Assembly (NCBI RefSeq): GCF_001190945.1
Contig: NZ_CP011112.1
Location: 3,844,001 to 3,908,000 of the forward strand
Length of the DNA stretch: 64,000 nucleotides
Source of the DNA: Luteipulveratus mongoliensis
GTDB lineage: Bacteria > Actinomycetota > Actinomycetes > Actinomycetales > Dermatophilaceae
Reading direction: 5' to 3'
Position numbers and translations under genes: made by a program. Positions 17,455 to 25,929 of the stretch are shown one piece after another. A model generated the notes under the pieces. That model was not told the origin of the DNA, did not search any database, and was given only the letters and a program-made list of their open reading frames with translations. Numbering within the stretch: position 1 is the first letter of the stretch; every line of letters starts with the position of its first letter.

Positions 17455-18015
17455 TCAGCGAATGGTGGTGTCGGGCTCCATGTACCAGCGGCCCTTGATC
17501 CTGATGAGGGTCCAAGGAACATCGGCGGGAGTCCAGCTGATCGTGGCGCGATCCCCGGTGACCGTGGCCTTTCCAGCCTTCACCGACTTGAATGAGTCAG
17601 GCGGATTCCGGCTGAGCACATAGCCGAGACCTTGCACGCACTGCTGGCGGTCGGCCGGACTGAGCGCACCCGTCCCGTCCTCGCTCGCGACGAGACCGCA
17701 CGCCTTCGGCAGGTCACTCGACCCCAAGGCAGACGCATAGCTCTGGGCAACGCTCTGAGGACCTTGCCCCGGCGCGGGACCCGAACCGCCCGGTGCGGTT
17801 GTTGGCAACATCGACGTGGTCGAGGCACCTCCGGTGCCTGTCGCCGTCGATGAGCCGTCTGCTGCACCGCTCGACGTGCCGGGCTCCGGAGCTGCGGTCG
17901 ATGAGGTCACGGTCACCGTGGCAGGACCAGAAGCGCCCTCGTCCCCCGACGAGCTGCATCCGCTCACCGTGAAGACCGTCGCCATCGCTACGAGTCCGAA
18001 CCGAAGCAGTCGCAC
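17455..18015 (-). CDS. Lipoprotein with Ser/Thr/Gly-rich linker
   Basis: The 186-residue product starts with a positively charged signal peptide ending in VSGC (Cys20), so it is likely a lipoprotein. A long Ser/Thr/Ala/Pro linker (about residues 21-85) leads to a small alpha+beta domain whose end (WTLIRIKGRWYMEPD) resembles NTF2-like or DUF4878-type secreted domains. GTG was chosen because GGGAG lies 10 bases upstream; a second GTG one codon earlier is equally possible. Role unknown. Confidence 0.75.
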   Translation of the reverse strand: MRLLRFGLVAMATVFTVSGCSSSGDEGASGPATVTVTSSTAAPEPGTSSGAADGSSTATGTGGASTTSMLPTTAPGGSGPAPGQGPQSVAQSYASALGSSDLPKACGLVASEDGTGALSPADRQQCVQGLGYVLSRNPPDSFKSVKAGKATVTGDRATISWTPADVPWTLIRIKGRWYMEPDTTIR

Positions 18016-18118
18016 CACAACCCCTCTCCCGAGAGGTCGCTCCTCCCGGCCCTGGTCACCATCGTGTCGGACCGAGCCGGCCAGTGGGTGGTTCGGGCGC
18101 GCGCTCGCCAGCACTCAT

Positions 18119-18174
18119 GCGCAGTTCTGGTATTCGAACGCAGTCCCGACTGCGTTCGAATACCAGAACTGCGC
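18119..18174. repeat. Perfect 27-bp inverted repeat with 2-base centre
   Basis: Arms 18119-18145 and 18148-18174 are exactly complementary, with CC between them. It lies between the divergent starts of a lipoprotein (18015, minus) and a GNAT gene (18224, plus). Each arm holds TTCTGGTATTCGAACG. It could be an operator for both genes, a cruciform, or the footprint of a small mobile palindrome. Confidence 0.9.
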
Positions 18175-18223
18175 GAGGCTCGTGTGCGTCTTTCCGGCGC
18201 CGCTGTGCGCCACACTGAGGCGT

Positions 18224-19078
18224 ATGGATCCGGTGATGCGGCACTGGCAGGACATCGACAGTGCGCTCCCGAACGCCGTGGACGACCCGACCGGCGGCAC
18301 CCGCATCGAGGTCGACGGCGGCTACGGCATCGCCACCACCGAGCGGGCCGATCTCACCGAGCTGTCGTCGCTCTGGACCGACGACCTCCAGCACACCCTC
18401 ACGCCGAGAGTGGCCAGCCCGGACGCGATGGATCGCCTCCTCACCGCCTGGCTCGAGTCGCTGCCGGCGGCGGAGCGCGGGCTGACCAAGATCAGCTGGC
18501 CGAGCCGTGACAACGCGATGCCCGCGGTCTTCATGCGACACGGCTTCCAGCCGGCGTCGCCCCTGGCGATCCGCCCGCGTGGGCGGGCCGCGCTCGCCGA
18601 GCTGCCGGAGTGCGTACGGCCGGTGCGCCCGGAGGACGCCGATGCCATCACTCGGCTGTGGCTGGAGCTGGTGATCTGGGACGCGCAGTTCGGCAACCTG
18701 CTCAAGCGGCCGGCCTCGCCGCAGCTGATCGCCTCCGCCACCGCGGAGATCTGCGGGCGACCCGACTCGTTGAGCCTGGTCGCCGAGCACGACGGCGAGG
18801 TCGTCGGCGTGATGCTGGTCCACTCGGCGCAGCATGCTGCCTGGGTCCAGGACCTCACGAGCGCGACGCCGGCCGCCTACCTCGCCGTGGGCGTCACGAC
18901 GCGGGACGGACGGAGCAGCGGGATCGGGTCCTCGCTCGCCCGGGCGGCCGCCTATCGGGCCGACCGCGAGCACGCCGCCACCGTGCTGAACTACAACATC
19001 ATCAACCCGCTCTCGGGCCCGTTCTGGCACCGCCTGGGCTACCGGCCGCTCTGGCTGGGCTGGCGGCGCCGAGCCTGA
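18224..19078 (+). CDS. GNAT-family N-acetyltransferase (two-part)
   Basis: The 284-residue product has an N-terminal half (1-130) of unclear fold containing MPAVFMRHGFQP, and a C-terminal GNAT domain (about 130-280) with VGVTTRDGRSSGIGSSLA as the acetyl-CoA loop and FWHRLGYRPLW at the end. It may be a tandem-GNAT protein with a degenerate first copy. The ATG at 18224 was chosen because the open frame further upstream runs through the perfect palindrome and has no ribosome-binding site. Substrate unknown. Confidence 0.78.
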   Translation: MDPVMRHWQDIDSALPNAVDDPTGGTRIEVDGGYGIATTERADLTELSSLWTDDLQHTLTPRVASPDAMDRLLTAWLESLPAAERGLTKISWPSRDNAMPAVFMRHGFQPASPLAIRPRGRAALAELPECVRPVRPEDADAITRLWLELVIWDAQFGNLLKRPASPQLIASATAEICGRPDSLSLVAEHDGEVVGVMLVHSAQHAAWVQDLTSATPAAYLAVGVTTRDGRSSGIGSSLARAAAYRADREHAATVLNYNIINPLSGPFWHRLGYRPLWLGWRRRA

Positions 19079-19133
19079 TCGACGCCTTACCGATGGATGG
19101 ACGGCGCTGCGATCGACGTGGACCGCACCTACC

Positions 19134-20375
19134 GTGGAGGCGATGCCTGCCCAGCTCCTCCCTGCCGTTGAACACCCCCGTAGACCCCAGCTCCGAGCCC
19201 TGACCGGCGTACGAGCCGTGGCGGCCCTCTTGGTCGTCCTCAGCCACATCGGCCTCCCGGACCATGCTCCTCAGGTGGCCCACCAGGTCGTCGAGAGCGG
19301 CTATGTCGGCGTGCCCCTGTTCTTCATGCTCAGTGGCTTCGTGCTGGCGTACAGCCACCCTGATCTGAACGGACTGCGCGCAGGCCGCGCCACCGTCCGG
19401 TTCTACGTCGCCCGCATCGTCCGCGTCATGCCGCTCTACTGGGCCGTCCTCATCGTGCTGGCGCTGCAACGGGCTGCTGAGGCACGCGGCCAGTCGCACC
19501 TGTGGCAGATGCTCCTCGGGATCCAGACCTGGTCGGCGGATGTGCGCGTCGGCAATCAGGACTACAACGGTCCGGCCTGGTCGATCAATGTCGAGCTGTT
19601 CCTCTATCTGCTCTTTCCTCTGCTGATGCCGGCCGTGGCTTACATCGCGCGGCGCTGGGGCACGCGGGGGCTGATGGCCGTACTCGTTGCCTCCTTCGGC
19701 GTGCAGCTCCTCCTGTGCCTGATCTGGAGCGTCAAGGGCTGGGCAGACCTGCCCGCCGCGGACCCGATGAGCGGACACCGCTGGCTCTACCGCAACCCGC
19801 TGACGCGGATCCCGGACTTCGCGATGGGACTGAGCCTCGCCCTGCTGTTCGCGCGCGGGGTACGTCCCACGACCTCACGGGCCACGCTCGTCCAGGTCGG
19901 GTCGGTGCTCGCGGCAGCCGGCATCACCGCTCTGCGGCCTTGGGACGGCGCGTGGTCCGGCACCTGGCGCGTCCTGTCGTTCGGTGCCCTGTACGCGGTG
20001 CCGTTCAGCCTGCTGCTGATGTCACTCGCGACCGGCACCGGTCTGCTGGCACGCATCCTGTCGCGGCCGCTCTGGGTGACCCTCGGCACGGCGAGCTACG
20101 CGCTCTACATCACGCACCGGCCGATCGTGGAGTACATGGGCGCGGACGAGATCCAGGCGTCCGGCACCACATGGGGCTACTTCGCGATCCCGGGCCTCGT
20201 CGGACTGTGCCTGCTGATCGCCGAGGGCGGCCACCGCTACGTCGAGCAACCGTGCCGGCGCTTCGGCCTGATGCTTCTCAACCGTTGGCTACCGGCCGCG
20301 ACGGCTCGGCCGCACCCAGGTCGTACGACTGACGAAAGGTGCGCGGACACCGCCCACGCTGTCACGCGCCGCTGA
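19134..20375 (+). CDS. Acyltransferase 3 family membrane protein
   Basis: The 413-residue product has about ten hydrophobic helices. The family's N-terminal pattern is present: LTGVRAVAALLVVLSHIG with the catalytic-type His, then GVPLFFMLSGFVL, and RFYVARIVRVMPLYW. Such enzymes O-acylate sugars, peptidoglycan or secreted small molecules. The C-terminal 35 residues are hydrophilic and probably cytoplasmic. The start is uncertain: GTG 19134 has no ribosome-binding site, and ATG 19143 has a GGAGG only 2 bases away. Convergent with the next gene. Confidence 0.88.
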   Translation: MEAMPAQLLPAVEHPRRPQLRALTGVRAVAALLVVLSHIGLPDHAPQVAHQVVESGYVGVPLFFMLSGFVLAYSHPDLNGLRAGRATVRFYVARIVRVMPLYWAVLIVLALQRAAEARGQSHLWQMLLGIQTWSADVRVGNQDYNGPAWSINVELFLYLLFPLLMPAVAYIARRWGTRGLMAVLVASFGVQLLLCLIWSVKGWADLPAADPMSGHRWLYRNPLTRIPDFAMGLSLALLFARGVRPTTSRATLVQVGSVLAAAGITALRPWDGAWSGTWRVLSFGALYAVPFSLLLMSLATGTGLLARILSRPLWVTLGTASYALYITHRPIVEYMGADEIQASGTTWGYFAIPGLVGLCLLIAEGGHRYVEQPCRRFGLMLLNRWLPAATARPHPGRTTDERCADTAHAVTRR

Positions 20376-21287
20376 TCAACCAGCCCGCGCCCGCAGTCGT
20401 CGCAGCATCCGCGCATCCTCGAAACCCGTTGCGCGCGCTGCAGACTCGATCGACCAGCCTTGGCCGATCAGGTGCTCGGCACGCTCCAGGCGGAGCGTCT
20501 GCTGGTAGCGCAGAGGTGTCGTACCGACGCTGGCGACGAACAGCCTCGTGAGCGTGCGTTCGCTCACTCCACCGTGCGCGGCGAGACGCGCGAGCGGCAG
20601 CGGCGACGCGAACTCCGCGTCGATGAGGTCCTGCACGTGGTGCACGACATCCGACAGGTGTGAGCGGTGACGCAGCATCACGCTGTCCTGCGGGTCCTCG
20701 CCGTTGCGCCGCGCGTAGACCACCATCGACCGCGCCACCCGAGCCGCGAGCGCCGGTCCGTGGCGCTGCGCGATCAGATAGAGCGACAGGTCGATCCCGC
20801 TCGCAATACCCGCCGAGGTCACCACCCGGTCATGGTCGGTGAACAGCACGTCCCGCTGGACCAGTGCTTTGGGGTAGCGCTCAGCGAGCGCCTGCTGGAG
20901 GTCGTGGTGCGTCGTGCACCGACGCCCGTCCAGCAGGCCCGCCCTGCCGAGGATGTCTGCCCCCGAGCACACGCTGGCGACCGTCCCGCCGGCGCGATGG
21001 TGACGTCGCAGCGCGGCCAGCGCCATCTCGCTGAGGGGCGGATCATCAACGGACGCCATCCCACGCCACCCCGGCACCAGCACGAGGTCGTCCGGGCCGA
21101 GGTCGGGCCACGTCGTCTCGGCGCGCAGAGGGAGCCCCTGCGCGGTCGGCACGTCAACCTGCTCCGCGACGTAGCGCAAGTCGTACGCACCGCCCAGGTT
21201 GGCGGCGGTGTCGAACGCCTGCGCCGGGCCGGCGAGGTCCAGCAGGTGAAGCCGCGGCAGCAGCAGGAAGACCACCTTGCTCGTCAT
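20376..21287 (-). CDS. GlxA-type transcriptional regulator (DJ-1/PfpI domain plus AraC HTH)
   Basis: The 303-residue product has an N-terminal amidotransferase-like DJ-1/PfpI domain (residues 3-170) with the nucleophile-elbow sequence VASVCSGA, and a C-terminal AraC-type DNA-binding pair (about 205-300) including GVSERTLTRLF and SAARATGFED. GlxA relatives act as activators whose DJ-1 domain senses a ligand. It lies 12 bases after the isochorismatase-fold gene on the same strand, so the hydrolase is a likely operon partner. Confidence 0.92.
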   Translation of the reverse strand: MTSKVVFLLLPRLHLLDLAGPAQAFDTAANLGGAYDLRYVAEQVDVPTAQGLPLRAETTWPDLGPDDLVLVPGWRGMASVDDPPLSEMALAALRRHHRAGGTVASVCSGADILGRAGLLDGRRCTTHHDLQQALAERYPKALVQRDVLFTDHDRVVTSAGIASGIDLSLYLIAQRHGPALAARVARSMVVYARRNGEDPQDSVMLRHRSHLSDVVHHVQDLIDAEFASPLPLARLAAHGGVSERTLTRLFVASVGTTPLRYQQTLRLERAEHLIGQGWSIESAARATGFEDARMLRRLRARAG

Positions 21288-21299
21288 GATCTGGTCACG

Positions 21300-21878
21300 C
21301 TATACCAGCTCGGCGACCGTCCGGATCGTCGCGAACCGGCCCGCGAGCGAGTACTCCGTACCGCGTACGACCTCATCGGTCGGCCGGGTCTGCGGGTCCG
21401 CGAGGATCTCCTCCAGCGGACGGTCCTTCTTCGCGTCGCGATGCTGGATCGGGAAGGTCGCTGTCGCGTCGATGACGAAGCCGACGTCGTAGCCCAGGTC
21501 GGAGGCCACCCGCGTCGTCGTCTCGCAGCACTGCTCGGTCTGGATCCCGCAGATATCGAGGTGCGTGACGCCGTGCCGCGTGAGGAGCTGCTGGAGATTG
21601 GTCGAGGTGAAGGCATTGATGGAGGTCTTGCGGACGACCGGCTCGCCCTCACGCGTCTCCAGGCCGTCCATCAGCTCGACGTGTCCGGACTCGGGGTCGA
21701 AGGCTCCGCCCGACCCAGGCTCGGTGTGCAGCACCCAGACCACGAGGTCGCCCTTGGCACGCGCCGCCCCCACGAGGGCGGTGACGTCATCGACGATGTC
21801 GGGGTTGGAGATGGCCGGCCAGGTCGGCCGCTGAAGGAAGGAGTTCTGGACGTCGATCACGACGAGTGCTGAGGTCAT
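21300..21878 (-). CDS. Isochorismatase-fold cysteine hydrolase
   Basis: The 192-residue product has the catalytic triad of the family: Asp in VVIDVQNSF (Asp9), Lys in VVRKTSINAF, and Cys in GIQTEQCCETT. The fold covers isochorismatases, nicotinamidases and N-carbamoyl hydrolases; the triad alone does not choose between them. It pairs with the adjacent GlxA-type regulator and is divergent from the FAD dehydrogenase of the pyrimidine cluster, so it could share regulation with it. Confidence 0.88.
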   Translation of the reverse strand: MTSALVVIDVQNSFLQRPTWPAISNPDIVDDVTALVGAARAKGDLVVWVLHTEPGSGGAFDPESGHVELMDGLETREGEPVVRKTSINAFTSTNLQQLLTRHGVTHLDICGIQTEQCCETTTRVASDLGYDVGFVIDATATFPIQHRDAKKDRPLEEILADPQTRPTDEVVRGTEYSLAGRFATIRTVAELV

Positions 21879-22026
21879 GTCGACCAGCGTCGTCGTACGA
21901 CGCCGTCCCCACCAGACATCATCCCGTCTGCCACCGGACCGATCTGGTCAATCAGACTCCCGTCACAGCGCGGCCCCGTTCAGGGTCTCGCCCAACTCGC
22001 CCAGCGGCGCGAGGCACGATGGGTGG

Positions 22027-23379
22027 GTGAGCCAGATCGCCGCCCCTCCCCTCCCGTCCGGTCGAGTCGTCACCGATCCCCAGATCGCTATCGGCTATGC
22101 CACGGACCAGAGCCTGGGCTCGACCGCGCCCGACAACTTCGTAGTCGTGCGCGCGCGCGACCGGGACGACGTGGTCGCTGTGCTCGAGCATGCGCAGGCG
22201 CATCGAATTCCGGTGGTACCACAGGGCGCTCGCACATCGCTGTGTGGCGCGTCGACCGCGCTCGAGGGCGGGATCGTGCTCAATGTCGAGGCGCTGAACC
22301 AGGTCGAGGTCAGCACCGCAGAGAGGTACGCCGTCGCCGGCCCGGGCATCGTCACCGCCGACCTCAAGAAGGCCGTCGCCGCGCAGGGTCTCTTCTACCC
22401 GCCCGATCCAGCGTCCTCCCCGATGAGCACCATCGGGGGCAACGTCGCGACCAACGCGGGCGGCCTGTGCTGCGTGAAGTACGGCGTCACGGCCGACTAC
22501 GTCCGTGGGCTCGAGGTCGTGCTTGCCGGCGGCGAGGTGATTCGGACCGGCCGTCGTACGGCGAAGGGTGTCGCGGGTCTGGACCTCACCGGACTCTTCG
22601 TCGGGTCGGAGGGCCAGCTCGGTGTCGTCACGGAGGTCGTCGTACGCCTGGTCCCGGCGACCGATCCGCCACTGACCGCGCTGGCGACCTTCACCTCCTT
22701 GGACGACGCGGCCAAGGCGCTCGTCGCCCTCCGAGCTGAGCGTCACGGTCCGAATCTCCTTGAGGTGCTTGACCGTTCGTCACTCGTGGCGATTCAGGCG
22801 ATGGAGGACTTCGGCTTCCCTCAGGACGCCGAAGCCGTGCTGCTCGTCCAGTCGGACCGCCCTGATCACTCGGCCGAGGACGTACAGCGCTATGCCAAGC
22901 TGCTCACCACCGCAGGTGCGGAGGACGTCGCAGTGGCCGACGACGCGCAGGAGGCCGACGCGCTGATGGCCGGCCGACGAGCATTGGCGCCCGCGTTGGA
23001 GCTCAAGGGGCCGCACTTCATCGAGGACGTCTGCGTGCCGGTTGCCCAGCTGGGCAACCTGATTCGCCAGTCACGCGACATCGGCCGACGCACCGGCGTC
23101 GAGGTCGTGCTGTCCGGTCACGGCGGCGACGGCAACCTGCACCCGTGCCTGTTCTTCGACGAGCAGCCGGGCAGCCGCGAGCGCGCCGAGGAGGCGTTCG
23201 GGCAGATCGTCGACGCGGCGCTCGACATGGGCGGGACGATCACCGGCGAGCACGGCGTGGGCTCCCTGAAACGGCGTTGGCTCCCCCGCGAGCTGGGCGA
23301 CGCCGAGCTGGCACGGCAGCGCACGATCAAAGCGATGTTCGACCCGTACGGGATCATGAACCCCGGACGGCCCCTCTAG
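22027..23379 (+). CDS. FAD-binding 2-hydroxyacid dehydrogenase (GlcD/D-lactate dehydrogenase family)
   Basis: The 450-residue product has the PCMH FAD domain (residues 30-210; PQGARTSLCGAS, PMSTIGGNVATNAGG) and the FAD-oxidase C domain with SGHGGDGNLHP and GEHGVGSLKR, which contribute metal and substrate contacts. Known members oxidise glycolate, D-lactate or other D-2-hydroxyacids. The start is GTG, just after a GGGTG stretch; the upstream extension is low-complexity and was excluded. It precedes the catabolic genes by 98 bases on the same strand, so it may take part in that pathway. Its substrate there is unknown. Confidence 0.88.
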   Translation: MSQIAAPPLPSGRVVTDPQIAIGYATDQSLGSTAPDNFVVVRARDRDDVVAVLEHAQAHRIPVVPQGARTSLCGASTALEGGIVLNVEALNQVEVSTAERYAVAGPGIVTADLKKAVAAQGLFYPPDPASSPMSTIGGNVATNAGGLCCVKYGVTADYVRGLEVVLAGGEVIRTGRRTAKGVAGLDLTGLFVGSEGQLGVVTEVVVRLVPATDPPLTALATFTSLDDAAKALVALRAERHGPNLLEVLDRSSLVAIQAMEDFGFPQDAEAVLLVQSDRPDHSAEDVQRYAKLLTTAGAEDVAVADDAQEADALMAGRRALAPALELKGPHFIEDVCVPVAQLGNLIRQSRDIGRRTGVEVVLSGHGGDGNLHPCLFFDEQPGSRERAEEAFGQIVDAALDMGGTITGEHGVGSLKRRWLPRELGDAELARQRTIKAMFDPYGIMNPGRPL

Positions 23380-23477
23380 CCCTCGCGGAGACCAGTCCGA
23401 CTGAAACGGCTGCGTCGGCGCGAAATCGGCCTAACTTGGAACCTTCGAATCGCAAGATCGACGCGAGGAGCCAGCCG

Positions 23478-24317
23478 ATGACCGTCAAAGCCGGGATGTT
23501 CCAGACGCACTGGCGTGGGGACAAGGACAAGATGCTCGACGCCCACGAGGAGATCGCGCACGAGGCAGCCAAGCAGGGCAACCAGGTCCTGTGCTTCCAG
23601 GAGCTGTTCATGGGGCCGTTCTTCGCCCAGGTGCAGGACAGCGAGTGGTACTCCTACGCCGAGCAGATCCCGGACGGGCCGATCATCCAGCGGTTCAGCG
23701 CGATCGCCAAGGAGACCGGGCAGGTCATGGTGCTGCCGATCTACGAAGAGGTCCAGCCTGGCGTCCTGTTCAACACCGCGGCCGTCATCGACGCGGACGG
23801 GAAGTACCTCGGCAAGTACCGCAAGACGCACATCCCCCAGGTCAAAGGCTTCTGGGAGAAGTTCTACTTCCGTCCCGGCGTCAACGACGGCTGGCCGGTC
23901 TTCGAGACCGCGGTCGGCAAGGTCGGCGTCTACATCTGCTACGACCGCCACTTCCCCGAGGGCTGGCGTGGACTCGGGCTCGCCGGCGCGGAGATCGTCT
24001 TCAACCCGTCGGCCACGTCACGCGGCCTGTCGAAGTACATCTGGGAGATCGAGCAGGTGGCCGCGTCCGTCGCGAACATGTACTACGTCGGCGCCCTCAA
24101 CCGCGTCGGCATCGAGCCGCTCGGCGACAACGACTTCTACGGCACGTCCTACTTCTCCGACCCACGCGGCAAGTACGTCGGCGAGGTCGCCTCGGACCAG
24201 GTCGAGGAGCTGATCATTCGCGACCTCGACCTCGACGTCATCCGTGAGGTGCGCGACCAGTGGGCGTTCTACCGGGACCGCCGGCCCGATACTTACACGG
24301 CGCTGACGGACAAGTAG
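23478..24317 (+). CDS. Nitrilase-superfamily N-carbamoyl amidohydrolase (beta-ureidopropionase-like)
   Basis: The 279-residue product has the nitrilase triad: Glu42 (CFQELF), Lys in KYRKTHIPQ and Cys154 (ICYDRHFPEGWR). The R-K-T-H-I-P and Y-D-R-H-F-P forms are those of beta-ureidopropionases and N-carbamoylputrescine amidases. With a dihydropyrimidinase and a hydantoin-type transporter next to it, decarbamoylation of N-carbamoyl-beta-alanine (or an N-carbamoyl amino acid) is the likely job, releasing ammonia and CO2. GAGGAG lies 7 bases before the ATG. It is the first of three closely packed genes. Confidence 0.9.
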   Translation: MTVKAGMFQTHWRGDKDKMLDAHEEIAHEAAKQGNQVLCFQELFMGPFFAQVQDSEWYSYAEQIPDGPIIQRFSAIAKETGQVMVLPIYEEVQPGVLFNTAAVIDADGKYLGKYRKTHIPQVKGFWEKFYFRPGVNDGWPVFETAVGKVGVYICYDRHFPEGWRGLGLAGAEIVFNPSATSRGLSKYIWEIEQVAASVANMYYVGALNRVGIEPLGDNDFYGTSYFSDPRGKYVGEVASDQVEELIIRDLDLDVIREVRDQWAFYRDRRPDTYTALTDK

Positions 24318-24327
24318 GCCACCGGCC

Positions 24328-25929
24328 ATGGCGACCGAGGTAGCCGTCGAGCCCGCCGAGGGCGGGAGATCGCAGCACGGCCAGACCGAGCACGCCGACG
24401 GACGCGTCACCCTGGACGACCGGTCCGCACTGGCGCACTCGCCCTACTCCAACGAGGACCTCGACCCCGTCGAGCTGCCCGACCGGCACTGGAACACCTA
24501 CAACTACGCCGCGCTCTGGGTCGGGATGAGCCACAACATCCCGTCCTGGCTGCTGGCGTCCGGGCTGATCGCGGCCGGGATGAGCTGGCAGCAGGCGGTC
24601 GTCATCATCCTGCTCGCCAACGTCATCGTGCTGATCCCGATCCTGCTCAACGGGCACGGCGGCACCAAGTACGGCATCCCGTTCCCCGTGCTGGCGCGCT
24701 CCTCGTTCGGCGTGCTCGGCGCCAACCTGCCCGCGCTGGTCCGAGCGTTCGCGGCCACGTGCTGGTTCGGCGTACAGACCTGGATCGGCGGCGAGGGCAT
24801 CTTCCTGCTGGCCGGCAAGATGTTCGGCGACAGCTGGGCCAACGCGAGCCACATCGGCGACTTCGCCTGGACGCAGTGGCTGAGCTTCTTCGTCTTCTGG
24901 TTGATCGAGATCGCGATCATCGTGCGCGGCATCGAGACCCTGCGACGGTTCGAGAACTGGGCGGCCCCCGTGGTGATGGTCGCCGCCCTGGCCCTGCTGG
25001 CGTACGTCTATGTCCAGGCGGACGGCTTCGGCAACATCCTCAGTCAGTCCGGCTCGCTCAAGGGCGATGAGTTCTGGCGGGCGTTCGGGCCTGCGCTGAT
25101 GGGGATGATCGCGTTCTGGGCGACGCTGTCGCTCAACATCTCCGACTTCACCCGGTTCGGCGGGTCACAGAAGAAGCAGATGCTCGGCCAGACCTACGGC
25201 CTGCCGACGACGATGACCGCCTTCGCGGTGATGTCGGTGCTCGTCACGTCGGCTTCCGAGGAGATGTACGGGAAGGCCATCTGGGACCCGATCCAGCTCG
25301 CCGCCCGGATCGACAGCTGGGTCGGCACCCTGCTCGCCCTCGCCACGGTGATGATCGCGACCCTGTCGGTCAACATCGCGGCCAACCTGGTGAGCCCGTC
25401 GTACGACTTCGCCAATGCCGCTCCGAAATACGTCAACTTCCGCAAGGGCGCGCTGATCACCTGTGTGCTGAGCGTGCTGATCTTCCCGTGGAAGCTCGTG
25501 TCGGACCCCAACATCTACATCTTCACCTGGCTCGGCGTCGTCGGCGCAATCCTCGGACCGGTCGCCGGCATCCTGGCCGCGGACTACTGGGTCGTGCGTC
25601 GACGGCACATCGTCGTACGCGACCTCTACCGCCGCGAGGGTCTCTACTGGTACTCCGGCGGCTGGAACTGGCGGGCCGTCGTCGCGTTCGGCGTCGCGGC
25701 GATCCTGTCCGCGGGCGGCTCGTACTCGAAGGACGGCAAGGGTCCGTTTCCCGAGGACGGGATGATCCCGTTCCTCAAGCCGCTCGCCGACTACGGCTGG
25801 CTCGTCGGCCTCGTCTCCGGCGCCGTCATCTACGTCGCCCTCATGAAGGCCGGCAAGGTGCCCGTCGCGTACGACTCGTCGGGCTCTCCCGACGACGCAC
25901 CGCTCGATGAGAAGGAGGTCACGGCATGA
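24328..25929 (+). CDS. NCS1-family nucleobase/hydantoin symporter
   Basis: The 533-residue protein has about twelve membrane helices of the LeuT-fold NCS1 family. Family marks include the N-terminal PVELPDRHWNTYNYAALWVGM and helix-1 MSHNIPSW, and FARFG-like ISDFTRFG. Mhp1 (hydantoin), PucI (allantoin) and CodB (cytosine) belong here. The hydantoin/allantoin branch is suggested by the cluster. The gene starts 10 bases after the amidohydrolase and its stop overlaps the dihydropyrimidinase start by 4 bases. Confidence 0.93.
   Translation: MATEVAVEPAEGGRSQHGQTEHADGRVTLDDRSALAHSPYSNEDLDPVELPDRHWNTYNYAALWVGMSHNIPSWLLASGLIAAGMSWQQAVVIILLANVIVLIPILLNGHGGTKYGIPFPVLARSSFGVLGANLPALVRAFAATCWFGVQTWIGGEGIFLLAGKMFGDSWANASHIGDFAWTQWLSFFVFWLIEIAIIVRGIETLRRFENWAAPVVMVAALALLAYVYVQADGFGNILSQSGSLKGDEFWRAFGPALMGMIAFWATLSLNISDFTRFGGSQKKQMLGQTYGLPTTMTAFAVMSVLVTSASEEMYGKAIWDPIQLAARIDSWVGTLLALATVMIATLSVNIAANLVSPSYDFANAAPKYVNFRKGALITCVLSVLIFPWKLVSDPNIYIFTWLGVVGAILGPVAGILAADYWVVRRRHIVVRDLYRREGLYWYSGGWNWRAVVAFGVAAILSAGGSYSKDGKGPFPEDGMIPFLKPLADYGWLVGLVSGAVIYVALMKAGKVPVAYDSSGSPDDAPLDEKEVTA

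Noticed and set aside
18130-18163. SOS (LexA) box in the perfect palindrome
   Set aside because: The TCGAAC half-sites are separated by far more than the four bases of the actinobacterial LexA site.
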